A stretch of DNA of 64,000 nt from Sthenelais limicola (GCA_942159475.1 OW804102.1:29952873-30016872); one strand, 5' to 3'; positions 1-11,835 are shown, counted from the first letter of the stretch. The notes: generated from the letters alone by a model not told the origin. Translations and numbers: made by a program.

Positions 1-374
1 CTCTCCCACCTCTATAGCGCTAGCCGTTTGAGCAGCTCTCCCTGCTCCAGATGATGTCTCCATTAGGGAGGAGGGATATGGTTGCATGTATTGATCTGCT
101 CTCACGTGGTCAGGCAAGCATTTCTAATTGTGTATCAGTGAAACAATGCCATGAAAGAAAGATGGAGGCGTTTATAGCAAGGCGGGAGGATGGGCTGGTA
201 GACAGCGTGTGTATAGGTGAGGGGTGGCGGGGGTCGCTGATTCAGATTGGGGGTCTCGGAGTTGAGCAGTTAATCTTCATCACTTTACCTGACTTCAATA
301 CACCTAATTTGTTTGTTTTGGGGGTAAATATTGTAGGAGGAAATGAGGGTAGCATTCAGTTATGGGCCAGGACG
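1..374. other. Unassigned non-coding start of window
   Basis: I see no recognisable gene, exon with splice sites, or repeat here. The open frame over this stretch has no family resemblance and runs on into a degenerate MITE copy, so I read it as chance. Confidence 0.4.
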
Positions 375-645
375 CCTAGACATGTACAATTGGCTGCTGT
401 ACACATAGAGTAAACTCTGCTAATTAAGGCTGTCCATGAGAAATATTAGGTATATCCAGAGAACTAGTTTCTAGTTTTGTGCATTGATTTCTAATTGTGT
501 ATCAGTGTATTGTGTATCTATTGCGTTGATTGGAGAAACTATGTTTGGTTATGTTGAACTGTATTTTGTGCTCCATTTTCTCATTAACTTTGGCTTGTTT
601 GAGAAGATTCTTCAGGGTGGATTGTACATTGTTTATCTACTTCAC
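375..645 (+). repeat. Degenerate family A MITE copy
   Basis: Characteristic segments of the window's commonest repeat appear in order: GTACAATTGGC near the left end, a CTGCTAATTA block, then TTTGGTTATGTTGAACTGTA and a TTGAGAAGATT block before TTGTACATT. Both terminal GGGTCAG ends are lost and there is extra sequence in the middle, so this is an old copy. Confidence 0.6.
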
Positions 646-734
646 CCTTCACTTCACAGACTTGACATTTACTTGCTGTGCATCGTGGGTTGCACTTGAA
701 ACTAAAAATCAAAAAGTCCCTCTTCTGGTTAGTG

Positions 735-845
735 TCTACCTTGAACGCCTCCTGGGGCTATAACTACCTCAGGCAGAGACTAAACAGATTTATAACCTCC
801 ATTTCGGGCATGCTGGTGCACTATATGTGAAACAGCAGCCCCTCA
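735..845 (+). repeat. Family E repeat
   Basis: It shares the blocks GGCTATAAC, CAGAGACTAAAC, TTATAACCTCCATTT and CTGGTGCACT with copies near 5.7, 27.1, 42.4 and 51.2 kb. It is a short interspersed non-coding repeat, and terminal repeats are not clear in this copy. Confidence 0.55.
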
Positions 846-1568
846 ATTAATGTTGATGTGTCTGAGGTAACAAGTTTTGGTTTCAATTTATTATACCACA
901 AAGACAGCCCTTGCTGTCAAAGGGGTTTTTATAAAACAAATATGAATATTACATTCAACAATGGCGATTCACTTAGGGACTATAGATACAAACCCCCTGT
1001 TTTACAAACATCCTCCACCCCCATTATTCATAGGAAAACTTGCGGAGGAGGAGAAGTAGGTGGAGGAAGGAGTGTAGCCTGTTCTTATCCCTATTAGACA
1101 GCGTAAAGACTCGATAAATGGGATCAAAGAAATCCCTTGTAACGTTGATCCCATTGGATTAGTAGGTAGTGTTCCCCCACTTTAGGCCCGGAGAGGGATT
1201 AGCATTCTGGATAAGTAGGGGTTAACACAGAGGCCTGCGGCACAGGCGTACTCAGGCAGTCAGGGCTTAAACTGCTTAAATATTTACATAATTATGAAAA
1301 AATATTATGTTTTTCTAGTATAATTCATTGTGTATAGTTCTGCGGAATACTATTCTAGCATCGTCTTAAAGCTGCCTTTTCAGCTATTTCAGCTATTACA
1401 AAAACAAATCTTACCAAATTTTCTCACATATATGATTTATAGGACTCCAATCACCAATAGTTTGCTGCAGTTTTATGGATATCATCCATTGCTAGCTATG
1501 TATCTGGAGTGAGTATATACAGTGCATATCTCACTTATGTATACATATACTAGCAAAGTACCCGTCCT
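846..1568. other. Unassigned non-coding stretch
   Basis: AT-rich sequence without a persuasive open frame or repeat boundary. Nothing here can be supported as a feature. Confidence 0.4.
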
Positions 1569-1865
1569 CTGGACGGTTCCCCTCTCTCCCCACACTTCCA
1601 CCTCTCCCCCGATTTTCCCTCCGCCTCTTCTCTGTCTCTCCTACCTATTTTTCTCTCCCAACCCAATCTCTGATTACCCCCTCTCTCTCCCCTCTTCCTC
1701 ATGCTCCCCCTCCTCACTTTCTCTCCCTCACCTCTCTCCTTTCCCCTACATCCTCTCCCATGCCTCTTTCCCCTTCTTCTTTCCCTCCCCTCCCCCACTC
1801 CTATTTCCCCACCCTCTTCCTTTTCTTCACTCTTCCCTCCTACACCCTCCCAACTCCCCCTCTCC
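1569..1865. repeat. Polypyrimidine tract (CT-rich low complexity)
   Basis: About 300 bases almost entirely of C and T on the plus strand, with irregular TCTCCC and CCTCCC runs. It produces spurious open frames on both strands with biased Ser/Pro/Leu or Arg/Glu/Gly composition. It could form a triplex-prone purine-pyrimidine tract. Confidence 0.85.
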
Positions 1866-2440
1866 AATCACGATAGGGAAGAGACCTTCTTGAATCCTGT
1901 TTCCCATTTTTCATAAGCCCCATTTCCCAAATCCCGCAGGTTTTCAATTTGCAATCTCGTTTTTCTATTTGCAATCCCTACCTTGAAAAAGTATGCCAAC
2001 TCTATGTATGTCACCCTTTCGCAAATTCCATAGGCCCTTTTAAATCCCAAATCTCAACCTAAAATAGGTCCAAATCCTGTTTCTCGAAAAAGTATTCTCT
2101 ACCCTGTCCGATACCCCAACCCTCTCCCACCCCTCTTCTTCACACTCACACTCCTCCTGGAAGTAGATTGTGGGAAATGACGTAGTATCTCAGAGGGGCT
2201 TTCCCAGGCTATAAATAGAGTGTGGAGATCTCAATTTAAAAAGGCTTCAATACCACATTTTTATCCCAGATACCCTCACAAACGGACCAGTAGAGACCCA
2301 AAATACAGCTGGGTAATTCACTGATTCCCCAAACATTTGTGAAAAAAATCCCTTCTTGAGCTTTATATTCTGGTACATAATCAACATAATCTGGTACATA
2401 ATCAACAATAATACAGTAGTACACATGTATATCCTTTAGG
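1866..2440. other. Unassigned non-coding stretch
   Basis: It contains short loosely repeated phrases such as AAATCCC..TTTC and a repeated CTGGTACATAATCAAC unit near 2371-2405, but no element ends or coding signal. Confidence 0.35.
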
Positions 2441-2612
2441 CTTCCTTCCCTTGTCGATATGAGTCACTAAAATGTTGTATTTAGTCTAAAATTAATTAAT
2501 AATCATATTGAATGTATTCCACTAATTTTTCTGTAATATTTTAGACATGCTGAGAATGATCATTTGTAAAGTAATGAAATACTGTCAATAAAGAAACAAA
2601 CAAACAAACTAT
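2441..2612 (+). repeat. Possible LINE-type 3' end with AACA-rich tail
   Basis: A stretch ending in CAATAAAG directly followed by AAACAAACAAACAAAC. A polyadenylation-like signal followed by a short A-rich tandem tail is typical of 5'-truncated non-LTR retrotransposon ends. No coding remnant is visible, so the call rests on the tail alone. Confidence 0.3.
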
Positions 2613-2917
2613 AGGCATCGCAGACCGTACATGTCTGTTGTTATCCCCCCATTGAAAATGTTTACATCAATCTGTCTCTACGTTTTTGGTAAAAGGTAGT
2701 TGCCATATTCCTGAGGTTAGATATTCTTTATGTCAATCTTCCTTTGTACTGCTAGATTGGCTATGTTTTTAATAGCCTTCACGCTTTCTTTCTCTCTCCA
2801 TCCTTATATACCTATCTATCTATCCCAAGTATTGAGTCAGGTTATAACTTTGCCTTGCTTTAAAGTTGGTTTTCACGATATGAACTACTGAAATTGCAAG
2901 ATAAAAAAAGTATATTA
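2613..2917. other. Unassigned non-coding stretch
   Basis: No supported gene or repeat. A short CTATCTATCT run lies near 2812. Confidence 0.35.
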
Positions 2918-3322
2918 TGTGATGTGTCACAGATAAATGCGTCGTAAGTCACAGAAATGTTGCTTTAATGATGTTTTTCAACAGGAGCTTTCTCTTGGAA
3001 TGTACATTCTTTGGGTTGTTTTAACCTGTTGGTTGTATGAACACAATTACCAAATTTCAAGACTGTGTTATGAAAATATCTTGCAGTTTTTAAGACCATC
3101 ATATGTAGTATATTTAGATACTTTACTTTTGATTTGCCATATAAAGATATCATTAACTTTTTTCTCAAACTTAAAATGAGTTTTATTTGTGAGAACTACT
3201 TGTTAGTTTTCATAGAGGTTAACGTCAGTGACACTTACATGATCTCGTCTTTTTAAATATGATATAGTGTGTCTCAATATCGATGTTTTTGCGACTCGTA
3301 TTTCTGTGACACATCAGATATT
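2918..3322. mobile_element. Family D-like MITE (divergent interior)
   Basis: It begins TGTGATGTGTCACAGA and ends TTTCTGTGACACATCAGA, inverted versions of each other and of the family D termini (GTGATGTGT and ACACATCAC). Next to each end are remnants of the GTCACAAGTCGCA and TTTTGCGACT subterminal block. The interior differs from other D copies, suggesting a related element using similar ends. Confidence 0.55.
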
Positions 3323-3575
3323 ATATGACCTTTCGAGTATCGTTGTCGTGCACTTCTCTGCAGCGAGCCCTTACATAACTTATACATTATAGAAATATGG
3401 TCATTATAGAAAGCCAATTGATCAATTCACCCCATCCAGCTCCATTCATCACCTATGTCTCATCATGGCTTGCCATAGCCTGCCTTTTGACCCTGAGTTA
3501 TGCAAACTATGCCTATTAGGTATGAGTGGCTCACATTGATATCCGATGGATCACTGAGTGCATCTCTACCGGCCT

Positions 3576-3664
3576 TAATCGATCAAAACACTGCCTTAAC
3601 ATGGGAGCTTAATCCATAATGGTCCGACTCAATCTGCTGGCGACCACTCACTCACTAACTCACC
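3576..3664 (+). repeat. Family P repeat, copy 1
   Basis: It shares AATCGATCAA, CTGCCTTAACATG, ATCCATAA, CAATCTGCT and ACCACTCAC, in that order, with 4541-4628. Two local copies of an unknown dispersed repeat with no visible coding capacity. Confidence 0.5.
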
Positions 3665-4540
3665 ATCTCCCAGCCTTAAGGATCAGGTATTGTTAACCCT
3701 ACTGGTCAAAAATTCGGATTAGGACGGGACAATATAGAGAAGTGTAGTAGTTCTGCTACAATCCTTCGTGAGACCTTCCATAAAGGAATGGTTCTCTAGC
3801 TTAACACTAGAGGTGCCCTACGTTCGGGCCAGTGTATTTATGTTGTATCTCTCCATTAAATACTCTATTTCCCCTTATATCTTATCTTAAACCTTGTTGT
3901 AATATTCTAGTTGTTTCCTCAACCTCTTTCAGTCTATTTACTTGTCATCTTATTCGTTACCTGTTGCTTTGCAACTATGTGTTTGTTCTTTAGGGAGGTT
4001 TAGCTACCACTTTGTAGCAAGTTATGTTCTTCCCTACCCTATCCGGCTGTGACGGATTAAGGGCCGTTTTACGGACTGAGGTAATAAACTGGCATATGAG
4101 GAATTGGCCTTGTTAACTTGTTTATTCATTGTCGAGACTCTGCGAATCGCTACAGAAGTACATTATTCTTTTCAAAAAATAAAGAAAATAAAAAAAAATA
4201 CACTGTCTATGCAAAATTGACTCTTTTTTGCCAATTGCATAAGTGTTCCACTCGGAAGTTTATTCAAGCAACTTAAACATTGGCAGACTTAGATAGTTAT
4301 AGGATTATTTGGACATTTAAAAAAAAAAGATTAATCTATCATTATAGCCGCAATTGTTACAGTCGAAACTGCCAATGTAAAACTAAAACAAAAAGCAGGT
4401 AAACATTATTTGAGAGGTAATAAAACATGAATAAATACTGAAAAATTGGATTTCCCTTCATTTCAAAAGCTTTCCGTTCAGTATGGTGGCAAAATATTAG
4501 AAATAATATCATCAGTTCATTTAGCTGAGAACACCAACTT
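3665..4540. other. Unassigned stretch, possible retroelement 3' end
   Basis: Around 4035-4095 there is a GC-richer segment (GGCTGTGACGGATTAAGGG) followed by GGTAATAAACT and then AT-rich sequence. This resembles a retroelement 3' end but has no paired copy here and no coding remnant. Confidence 0.25.
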
Positions 4541-4628
4541 GTAATCGATCAAGACTGCCTTAACATGCGGGCTGGATCCATAACGGTCAGACCCAATCTG
4601 CTACCAACCACTCACCCTCTAACTCATT
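4541..4628 (+). repeat. Family P repeat, copy 2
   Basis: Second copy of the repeat at 3576-3664, same orientation, with substitutions and small gaps. Confidence 0.5.
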
Positions 4629-4760
4629 GAGCGACTCCCTTTAAAAGGCCAATTGTAGACTTTCTAAATATAGCTTTGAAGAGCTTTAAATATTCCTGAA
4701 ATCCCGAGATGCTCAAGGACATTTACGGTAATGTGGCATAGCAAGATGATTTTCACCTGT

Positions 4761-5000
4761 GGGTAAAATCGTCAGAAAATGACAATTTTTCTACACAAAT
4801 CCCCAAATAATCAGAGTTTAAGAGAAAACTGACTTTCAAAATACAGTTCAACATAACCGAACAGATTCTTTGAATCAAGACAGGACCAAATATATACTTC
4901 TGAAGATATACCTAGTAATCACCATGTTTCAGATTAATTTAACAGAATTCACTTGTAGTGTGTAGATCTGCCTATTGTACATTTTGTGAAGATCTGACCC
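4761..5000 (-). mobile_element. Family A MITE, full length
   Basis: Starts GGGTAAAATCGTCAGAAAAT and ends TTGTGAAGATCTGACCC, the family's terminal inverted repeats. The interior carries the reverse-orientation blocks TACAGTTCAACATAACCGAA and CAGAATTCACT. About 240 bp, no coding capacity. Confidence 0.85.
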
Positions 5001-5699
5001 CTGTGTTGGATTAGGTGGCACCCGTTGCATAACAAATCCTTACTTAAGCGTTTCCAACCGAGGTTCTTCAGGTATGCAACATTCTCTTCAGATATGCACC
5101 CATTTCTTTAACATAAACTTATAAAGGATATTTCTGCAAGTCTTTGAACTAGTATAGTGTATAATTATATACAGCATGACTTCTAAACTAGCGCCTCCTA
5201 AGCTACAGTTAACATTTTCATTTAACGGTTGTTAAAATTCAAAGGACAGATACATATATCAAGTTTAGTATGGTTCAGGGTGGAGTTTAACTGACAGAAA
5301 ATCTACGAACAATTCAAGATCATTAAGAAGACCCTCAATACATTGACTTCATATATAAACTGCCTCCCATGCTTAACCCCCTATCCCAAATCTAAAATGG
5401 TGCCTAGCTGTTCTAGCTGCTATGCTATGGGGTAAGGGTCTATAAAGGGAAATCTTTTGCCGTGCTAAGCAGTAGCGAGCTATAAGTACAACTCTCGCCT
5501 CGTGTTGCGATTCCCCATGTGTCAGACGGCAAACCGTTCACCATCGCGCACTTGCCTCATTTTTCTGGTGTGAACGCTGGCGCCACCAAGCGTGGTGAAA
5601 TGTAATCGATCATGGAATGTCCCTGTATAATACCGTACATGCAGCCTAGAGCACAACGAGCTACAACGCCCTCTGGCCACAGCCGTGTCTTTAACCACT
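5001..5699. other. Unassigned non-coding stretch
   Basis: No open frame with family resemblance and no clear repeat ends. GC rises slightly around 5500-5600 without a recognisable signal. Confidence 0.35.
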
Positions 5700-5775
5700 G
5701 CTTTGAAAGTCGTGGGGTTATAACCACCTAAGGCGGAGATTAAAAGGATTAATAACCTTTGTTTGGGTGATACAG
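5700..5775 (+). repeat. Family E repeat fragment
   Basis: GGGGTTATAACCACCTAAGG followed by GCGGAGATTAAAAGGATTAA matches the core of the other family E copies. Degenerate and truncated. Confidence 0.45.
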
Positions 5776-6769
5776 ACTTGACCTTCTAATAGGGGACTTG
5801 CATGTGCCACATGTGCGCATGTCTGTTACCGTGCATGATGGGATGGATTCTGTTGAAATCTGCCATACAGATATTTGGCAACATTTTTATCAAAAATTGC
5901 ACGAATGTTTTCACCAATATCACAGCTTGTATAACTGATATATGGACATCAAACGTATGATGGGAAAGTTGGGGACTATGTCATGGTAACATGGAGATTT
6001 GGAGAAATTATTTTGTTCAATTGTTGCTCTTTTGTATGGAACTAAATGGGTTTATAGACTATACGGTCCAGGCTATACGGTACCAGTCTTGTGCCCAGCC
6101 TGACTACTATTCCGTCTCTAAATGAGTTCCTCGTGAGCTGCTTCTGTCGATTCTCACAGATTTTACTGTCATTGGAAGCGGACAGTAGAGGTTTACAGTC
6201 TAGTTGTCCATGTGTAAGATTGGGTAGACTTGGAGAAAGTATATCTCCATGGCAGTACGTAGTGTAGCTTTACAATCGTGTTCTCAGTACCAGTCTGCCC
6301 ATATGGGTCATTTTGATGACCAGCCCTTCCCAATTTTAGTTTTCTTTTGCAATATATTTTTAGCATTATTCTTCCGTTATCTTGTCTTTAATTACACATT
6401 AAATGAAACCTATTCCCAGTGAATTGTTTTTTGGTTTCAGTTGAAAATGACAGAAGATGTTCCCATTCAATACTCAAACTGTATCTTTGCGAAAAAATTA
6501 TGAACAGTGGTTTTGCCCTGCTGTGTGAAATATATCAGTTACTTTCGTTGCTATTCTCTGACTATATCATTGTTTCTCTATCTAAAGTATCTCACTACGG
6601 TTTCATACATTTTCTGGTCTATAGGTTTCTCGATGTCATCATGAACTATCCAGATGTAACCGGTAGGGGACATAACTTTGAGATAATATATATATTACAT
6701 CAATCCAATGTATCCCCTATAATAACCCTATAATAACCCTGACCCATGCTTATGACCTGTTAATATTTT
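5776..6769. other. Unassigned stretch with weak family Q similarity
   Basis: GGGGACTATGTCATGGTAAC near 5970 resembles the GGGGACTTATGTCATGGAAA block of the family Q repeat at 43490. The rest shows no supported feature. Confidence 0.3.
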
Positions 6770-7095
6770 AAAACGTACATTCTACTATGGTAACCAGCGC
6801 TCTCTTGCTCGCTGGTTCGATTGTTTATGAAAACTCGCCTACCTAAATCCCAATATTCATAATCTATTAAGTACTCATTACATCTCATCTCATAACTTCA
6901 ATGTACTGTTGTAAACCTATTATTTATTTAATTCTCAATTATCCATAGTTCATGTTATATTGTAACAAAAGCAATCAAGGTTCTAGGCACTCGCCGGAAG
7001 AACTGGCTGAATAGTTTCTATTTAACCAGACGTCGAATCACCTAATATTGTAATACCAGCTTCAATAACAGAATCTATGAATTGAATTGAATTGA
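6770..7095 (+). mobile_element. LINE 3'-end fragment with ATTGA tail
   Basis: The segment ends in a tandem ATTGAATTGAATTGAA tail, and about 85 bp upstream carries GCCGGAAGAACT, also found about 110 bp from the tail of the similar fragment at 59740-59927. It is non-coding and reads as the 3' UTR of a 5'-truncated CR1/L2-type LINE. It abuts a half copy of MITE A, possibly its insertion target. Confidence 0.55.
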
Positions 7096-7270
7096 ACCCA
7101 AATTCAAGACAAAAATATAGGATAAAAGAATACAGTTAACATTTCTCCAAATTAACGCAATACACAATCGATTCTGATATACCTAGCATTCATGAATATT
7201 CACCATAATATAGCAGATTTTACCAATTGTGTAAACCTGCTCGATCATTGTACATTTTCAAATGCCCCAA
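7096..7270 (-). repeat. Family A MITE, right half
   Basis: ACCCAAATTCAAGACAAAAAT, TACAGTTAACAT and TACCTAGCATTCA occur in the order of reverse-orientation A copies, ending TTGTACATTTTCAAATG. The left half is missing where the LINE tail sits. Confidence 0.6.
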
Positions 7271-7575
7271 CCCATATACATATATAAAAGTTCATCCTAA
7301 TTTAACAGTAACCATTCACATTGACAGCGTTAACTTTACATCATTATTTCCAAACGGAATATTATTACTGTTGTTGCCAACACCCCTTCCAGGGATGAAA
7401 GGTACATTGTTAGCGACGAGTTTCTTGTGTGTCTCATTTATACGCCAGATCAAGGCAAACGTAGATGTCTGAAGAGGAGGCATGGGGGAGAAGGAGAAGG
7501 TAGTCCAAAGGGCTGGACAACAGGTAGAAGATGGTTTATTGTGTAGGTGCAGCTAAATCCTGCCCAGCCTTATAT
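7271..7575. other. Unassigned non-coding stretch
   Basis: No supported gene or repeat; a chance open frame crosses it. Confidence 0.35.
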
Positions 7576-7810
7576 GGGTAAGAGTTTCACATAATGTACA
7601 ATTCAACTTCGCCAATCTTCTCAAATAACCCACATTTCAGACGAAAATTAAGTTCAAAAAACAGTTCAACCTAGCCAAACAGATTGCTAGAATCAATGCA
7701 ATGCCAAATATACTCGAATTTACCTAGTATTGAACAAATTGCAGCCTAATTTAGCAGAATTTACTAAATGTGTAGAGCGGCCAATTGTACTTTTTCTGAA
7801 AACCTGACCC
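7576..7810 (-). mobile_element. Family A MITE, full length
   Basis: Starts GGGTAAGAGTTTCAC and ends TTCTGAAAACCTGACCC. It has the blocks CAACTTCGCCAATCTTCTCA and TCGAATTTACCTAGTATTGA typical of the A1 variant, and it is flanked on the right by a TATATATATA run. Confidence 0.9.
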
Positions 7811-8248
7811 ATATATATATATAGTAAGTCTGTGTACCAAAATTCGTACTTATGTTATTTGTATAATATTTACATTTGACTACAAATTGATTGATTGGTA
7901 ATGCGTTATTGCAAAACATGTTAGATAGTCAGGGGAATCTTTTTCACAATTTGGATGTTTTCAGGCCAACCTGTTTTTACAATTAATTACAGACTATTAT
8001 ACAGGTAGGCTATAATAAACATTATCATCAATGACAACAGTGGTCATAACTATCTTACAAAGTTTGTTTTTTGCAATCAATTTTATTATTTAATTACTTA
8101 AGTTAGCTGTTATATTACCATTGTTTTTTTTATTAAATTAAAATTGATTTGATTTTTTAAAGTCATCCTTCTCACAGAGTACATCTAACATACAATCATA
8201 TTGATATCACCCCTGCATTTCGGTGTCTAGTATTCACGATATATATAT
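7811..8248. other. Unassigned AT-rich stretch
   Basis: Very AT-rich with T and A runs. No repeat ends or coding signal. Confidence 0.35.
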
Positions 8249-8493
8249 GGGTCAGATGGTCAGATGGTCAGAAAATGTACAATTCACCTTCACCAATTCT
8301 ATCAAATAACCCAAATTTAAGGCAGAAATGAGGATAGAAAAACAGTTCAACATAACCGAACAAATGTTTTGAATCAGCCCAATGCATGCGAAGTATACTC
8401 GAATTACCAAGTATTCATCATTGTTCTGTCTAATTTAGCAGAATTTACTAAATGTTTAGAGCTGCCGATTGTACATTTTCTGACGATCTGACA
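8249..8493 (-). mobile_element. Family A MITE, full length
   Basis: GGGTCAGATGGTCAG is duplicated at the left end (GGTCAGATGGTCAGA), then the standard GAAAATGTACAATTCACCTT. It ends TTTTCTGACGATCTGACAC. A2-type interior. Confidence 0.88.
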
Positions 8494-9367
8494 CATATGC
8501 ATATTGTGTTGCTCTTGCATTTCTTCAGACAGCTTTTTCCGCTGCGACGTGTGGCAGTTTAGTTACAAGGCCCTATGTACATCATTAGTACCTACAACCT
8601 TACTTATAATTATATTGATCATGAATGCAAAGATATGTAGAAAAATGAATTGTAGGCATTGTATCTCCGAAGGACTGAACAAGGCCAGCATTGAAGAACT
8701 GTAACTTTCAGATGGATTGTCTTCCTTTCCAACAATTAAAGTAGAATAACATTTTAGCTAAATCAAACTTCTCATGATGTTCAGACTGTGTGTCCTCTGC
8801 CCTGCCACCTAACATGAGAACTACCAACTGAATGATGCATAAAACAACACCATAACTACTCCAACCTTTTACACTCTCCACACACGAGTAACATCAACCT
8901 GGCTAAAGAAAATCCCTGGGGGCAAGAAAAAAGGAAGAAAAGGTCTCTGTCTCCGAGTCTCCGAGGAACCACCAATGCCACAGCATCTACCATTCCTCCC
9001 ACAACGGCCCTGTAACAGCTAACATGATACAGCTACATAATGGAACAGCCCAATTGCTTTCTCAACAGTCAGGTATGAACAAATATGCCTTACGCCACCC
9101 CGGCCTGTGAAGTCAGGCAAACCCTCCTGTGTTCAATTGCTTTGATACATGAAGAGGCTCTGTGCCTTTTGATTTGCCTGCCTTTTGTCTAAAGAGGCAC
9201 TCTGATATCAAAGCACGATGACATAGCGGGTACCAATAGAGGGTTTTGCATAGTGCATGAGTTTGTGATGCACATTGAAAAGCCCTCTCTTGTGTAGATG
9301 GCGTTCACTCACCCCTGGGTGTTTATGAGATGTTTGTTAGTTTAGTCTATTTTTTTCTTTTGTTCAT
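8494..9367. other. Unassigned stretch containing a short inverted repeat
   Basis: At 9239-9287, GAGGGTTTTGCATAGTGCAT is followed after about 9 bases by its imperfect inverse ATGCACATTGAAAAGCCCTC, a hairpin-forming pair of unknown origin. Otherwise nothing is supported. Confidence 0.4.
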
Positions 9368-9600
9368 GGGTGAAATCGTAAGAAAACGTACAATTCACCT
9401 TCACCAATCCTCTCAAATAACCCAAATCTAAGACAGAAATCAGATTAAAAATACAGTTCAACATAAACAAACAGATTGCTTGAATCAAGGCAATAACAAA
9501 TATACTCAGATATACCTAGTGTTGACGATTTTCCAGTCTAATATAGCAGAATTTACTAAATGTGTTGATTTGCCAATTGTACACTTTCTGAAGAGCTGGT
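9368..9600 (-). mobile_element. Family A MITE, A2 variant
   Basis: Starts GGGTGAAATCGTAAGAAAAC and ends ACACTTTCTGAAGAGCTGGT. The interior carries CACCTTCACCAATCCTCTCA and ATACAGTTCAACATAAACAA. The right terminus has drifted. Confidence 0.82.
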
Positions 9601-9716
9601 CATCTTCCCTCTAATCTATTTTAGTTCACTCAATTTTTTCCCTTTTATTCCCTTATATTCCATTGTATTTGACTCTAATTGCGCCTTTAGTCTGTTTTAC
9701 TTAACTTTTAGTTCCC

Positions 9717-9759
9717 CTTACGAAGGCTACCCCAAGCCGAAACGCGTAGGGTTTTCGCC
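9717..9759 (+). ncRNA. Hammerhead-like motif of Penelope type
   Basis: The sequence reads CTTACGA, then a GGCT/AGCC stem closed by a short loop, then GAAACGCGTAGGG and TTTTCGCC. This matches the arrangement of the type I hammerhead ribozymes carried by animal Penelope-like elements (CUGANGA, stem II, GAAA, stem III). The core G of CUGA is T here, so this copy is probably inactive. No Penelope reverse transcriptase is visible nearby, so it is likely a terminal remnant. Confidence 0.4.
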
Positions 9760-9840
9760 ATGTTTTAAAGGAAAAATAAAACATATAAAAAACTACTTTC
9801 GGAGTACTTACTTGTTCGGCGATCCACCTATTCCATCTTT

Positions 9841-11147
9841 TAGTTCAAAAGATAAGGATTATTTGTGGTAATCTTTTTCTCATTTTGACTTAAATATACC
9901 ATATGTAAACTATTTATTGTTAATCTTTGTTTGTCCGGTCTGATCATTGTCTTAAAATCAATGATTAATTTCGCATGAATTCAATAAATAAGGATATTTA
10001 AATAAAATTATGAATAGGGCTGTACAAAAAGAGTCATTTGGTATACTTGGAATCTCACCTTCCTTACCCCTTCTGTCATGTATTCTCATTCTCCCTAACC
10101 ACCTGTCTGTCCCTTTTCTTTCTTCACCCTTCTCTCTCCTTGTTGGGGTCTCTGTCATTCCACTTCTTTGACACGCTTAGAACTTGCCTACTATACCTTG
10201 AGGACGAGTCAATACCTATGGTAACAATTACTTCTTGTTGCCCCTAATATCGCTATACCCCTGCTGCACCACTATACATTCATGCAGTAGGGCCTACTGC
10301 CAATGTATACACTATCATATATACACCGGATCAAAATAAGGTTCCCTAAATGCGTCACAATGACAGAACATCTTTGCAGATTCTTTTTAAGGATATGCGT
10401 ATAATCCTTTTATTACAACAGGGAATAGGTTAAATCCAAACACTTCATTAAAACCTTATTGTTCTTTGTTGCAACATATTACATGATACAAGATCCAAAG
10501 GGAGGCAATATGCCAAAACAAGATTGGCAAAACAAAGGGATTAATCTATCAGGTATATGCCATGCTCACCATAGTAAATTACATAATGATTCCATGGACA
10601 TGTTAATATTTAGTAACCAACACTCTCAGTTAACATTTGGAAACGATTTTTTAATTTATGTTCTTTTTCTTTTTGAACTTGACTAACGTTTTGGAGGATT
10701 TAGTCCGGCTGTTTCTGCTATTATACAGCGCTTCATACAAGTCCAAATCTATTTGTGACCTTAAAGTGCCTTTCTGTCTCTTTTTCTCTGTCTCTCTCTC
10801 CCTTCTTCTGTATCTCTATTTCCTGGGTATGATAATAAACTGCCTCCCTCTCAGCTCTCCCGCCCTTGATAGAACCTTTATATGTGTTGATAAGGGCGTA
10901 AAGCAACCAATCTCACTCACTCTATTTGTGGGAGACCCGCCAAAGTCGTTTCCTGCGGTGGCTTCACTTATTATCGCTCACCGGCGGCCCTTAGTTTTCT
11001 CTCGACCGATTTGACTTCAAACCCTTGTATAAGAATTTTAAAATCAGAAAAATATTGAAAAGTTCAGTCCCATAATTTATAAAATTCGATAAGATTTGTT
11101 TTTCATCATAAAAGCGGAGAATGCAGCTTCAAGAGTACTATTTTAAT
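9841..11147. other. Unassigned non-coding stretch
   Basis: Contains a C/T-rich patch near 10060-10170 and another near 10770-10815. Open frames are short and low-complexity. No supported gene. Confidence 0.35.
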
Positions 11148-11535
11148 TGTGATGTGTTTCAGCTAGGGAAATGAGTCGCAAAAAAAAAACGATTTTGAGA
11201 TATCATCATATTTGAAAAGATGAGATCAAGCCGATTCTAATGATAACATTGGGGCAACTAATAAGTATTTCTATATTTCAAGTTTGATGTTTTGAAACAT
11301 GAGGTTGCAGTATTGTTGGGTGGACAATTACTAGTAAAGCAGCTACATATACTCTATTAGGTGACCTTCAAAACGCAAAGATATATTAGAGGCAATCTCC
11401 TGATATTTGATGAATAGGTTCATGTGACTAAAACGCTAAACCCCCAAAATCAAAACATTCCTACAATAAGATCTTATAAATGCATCTCCTTGAAAAATAA
11501 CATTTATGCGACTTGTGACTCCATTCTCCACAAGA
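11148..11535 (+). mobile_element. Family D MITE, near full length
   Basis: Starts TGTGATGTGTTTCAG with the ATGAGTCGCAAAAAAA subterminal block, carries GAGATATCATCATATTTG and GGTGGACAATTACTAGTAAA inside, and reaches TTATGCGACTTGTGACTCCA at the right, where the final ACACATCAC end is eroded. No coding capacity. Confidence 0.75.
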
Positions 11536-11571
11536 CAAGACAATTAATATTGCCCAGAATACGCTTAGAGG

Positions 11572-11824
11572 TCATGCAAAACCCGCTATTGTACTAGTTT
11601 CGCGACACCACCACCGAGCGTGAGTACCCATCGTCTGCAGACTGGTCTGAGACAACATCATTGTATGCGCAGTTTGTGTGAGAGTTGAATACGGCTTTGA
11701 TGTCCTGCACGGAGTGAATAGTGAAGGATAGGAACTCTTGTCATCCTCTCTTATTTCAAACAAATCCCATTCAAGTGGACGCCATTTACCAGTCAACTTT
11801 CCAAGGTTTAAGACCACTAAATAC
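11572..11824 (-). CDS. Weak candidate exon (may be chance)
   Basis: An open minus-strand stretch follows an AG at 11825 and runs to a TAG-type stop. Its reading frame would be compatible with the phase-1 donor of the SUEL exon upstream, and it encodes a mixed-composition peptide with a PLEWDLFEIRE segment. There is no polypyrimidine tract at the proposed acceptor, I recognise no domain, and a frame match happens one time in three by chance. Listed only so it can be tested with RNA data. Confidence 0.15.
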
Positions 11825-11835
11825 GGCGCTTGCAT

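Noticed and set aside
1522..1916. Pro/Ser/Leu-rich open frames and their Arg/Glu/Gly antisense
   Set aside because: Composition artefact of a polypyrimidine tract; no domain, no splice context.
9239..9287. Short inverted repeat as a transcription terminator
   Set aside because: Intrinsic terminators are a bacterial feature; here it is more likely a small foldback remnant.
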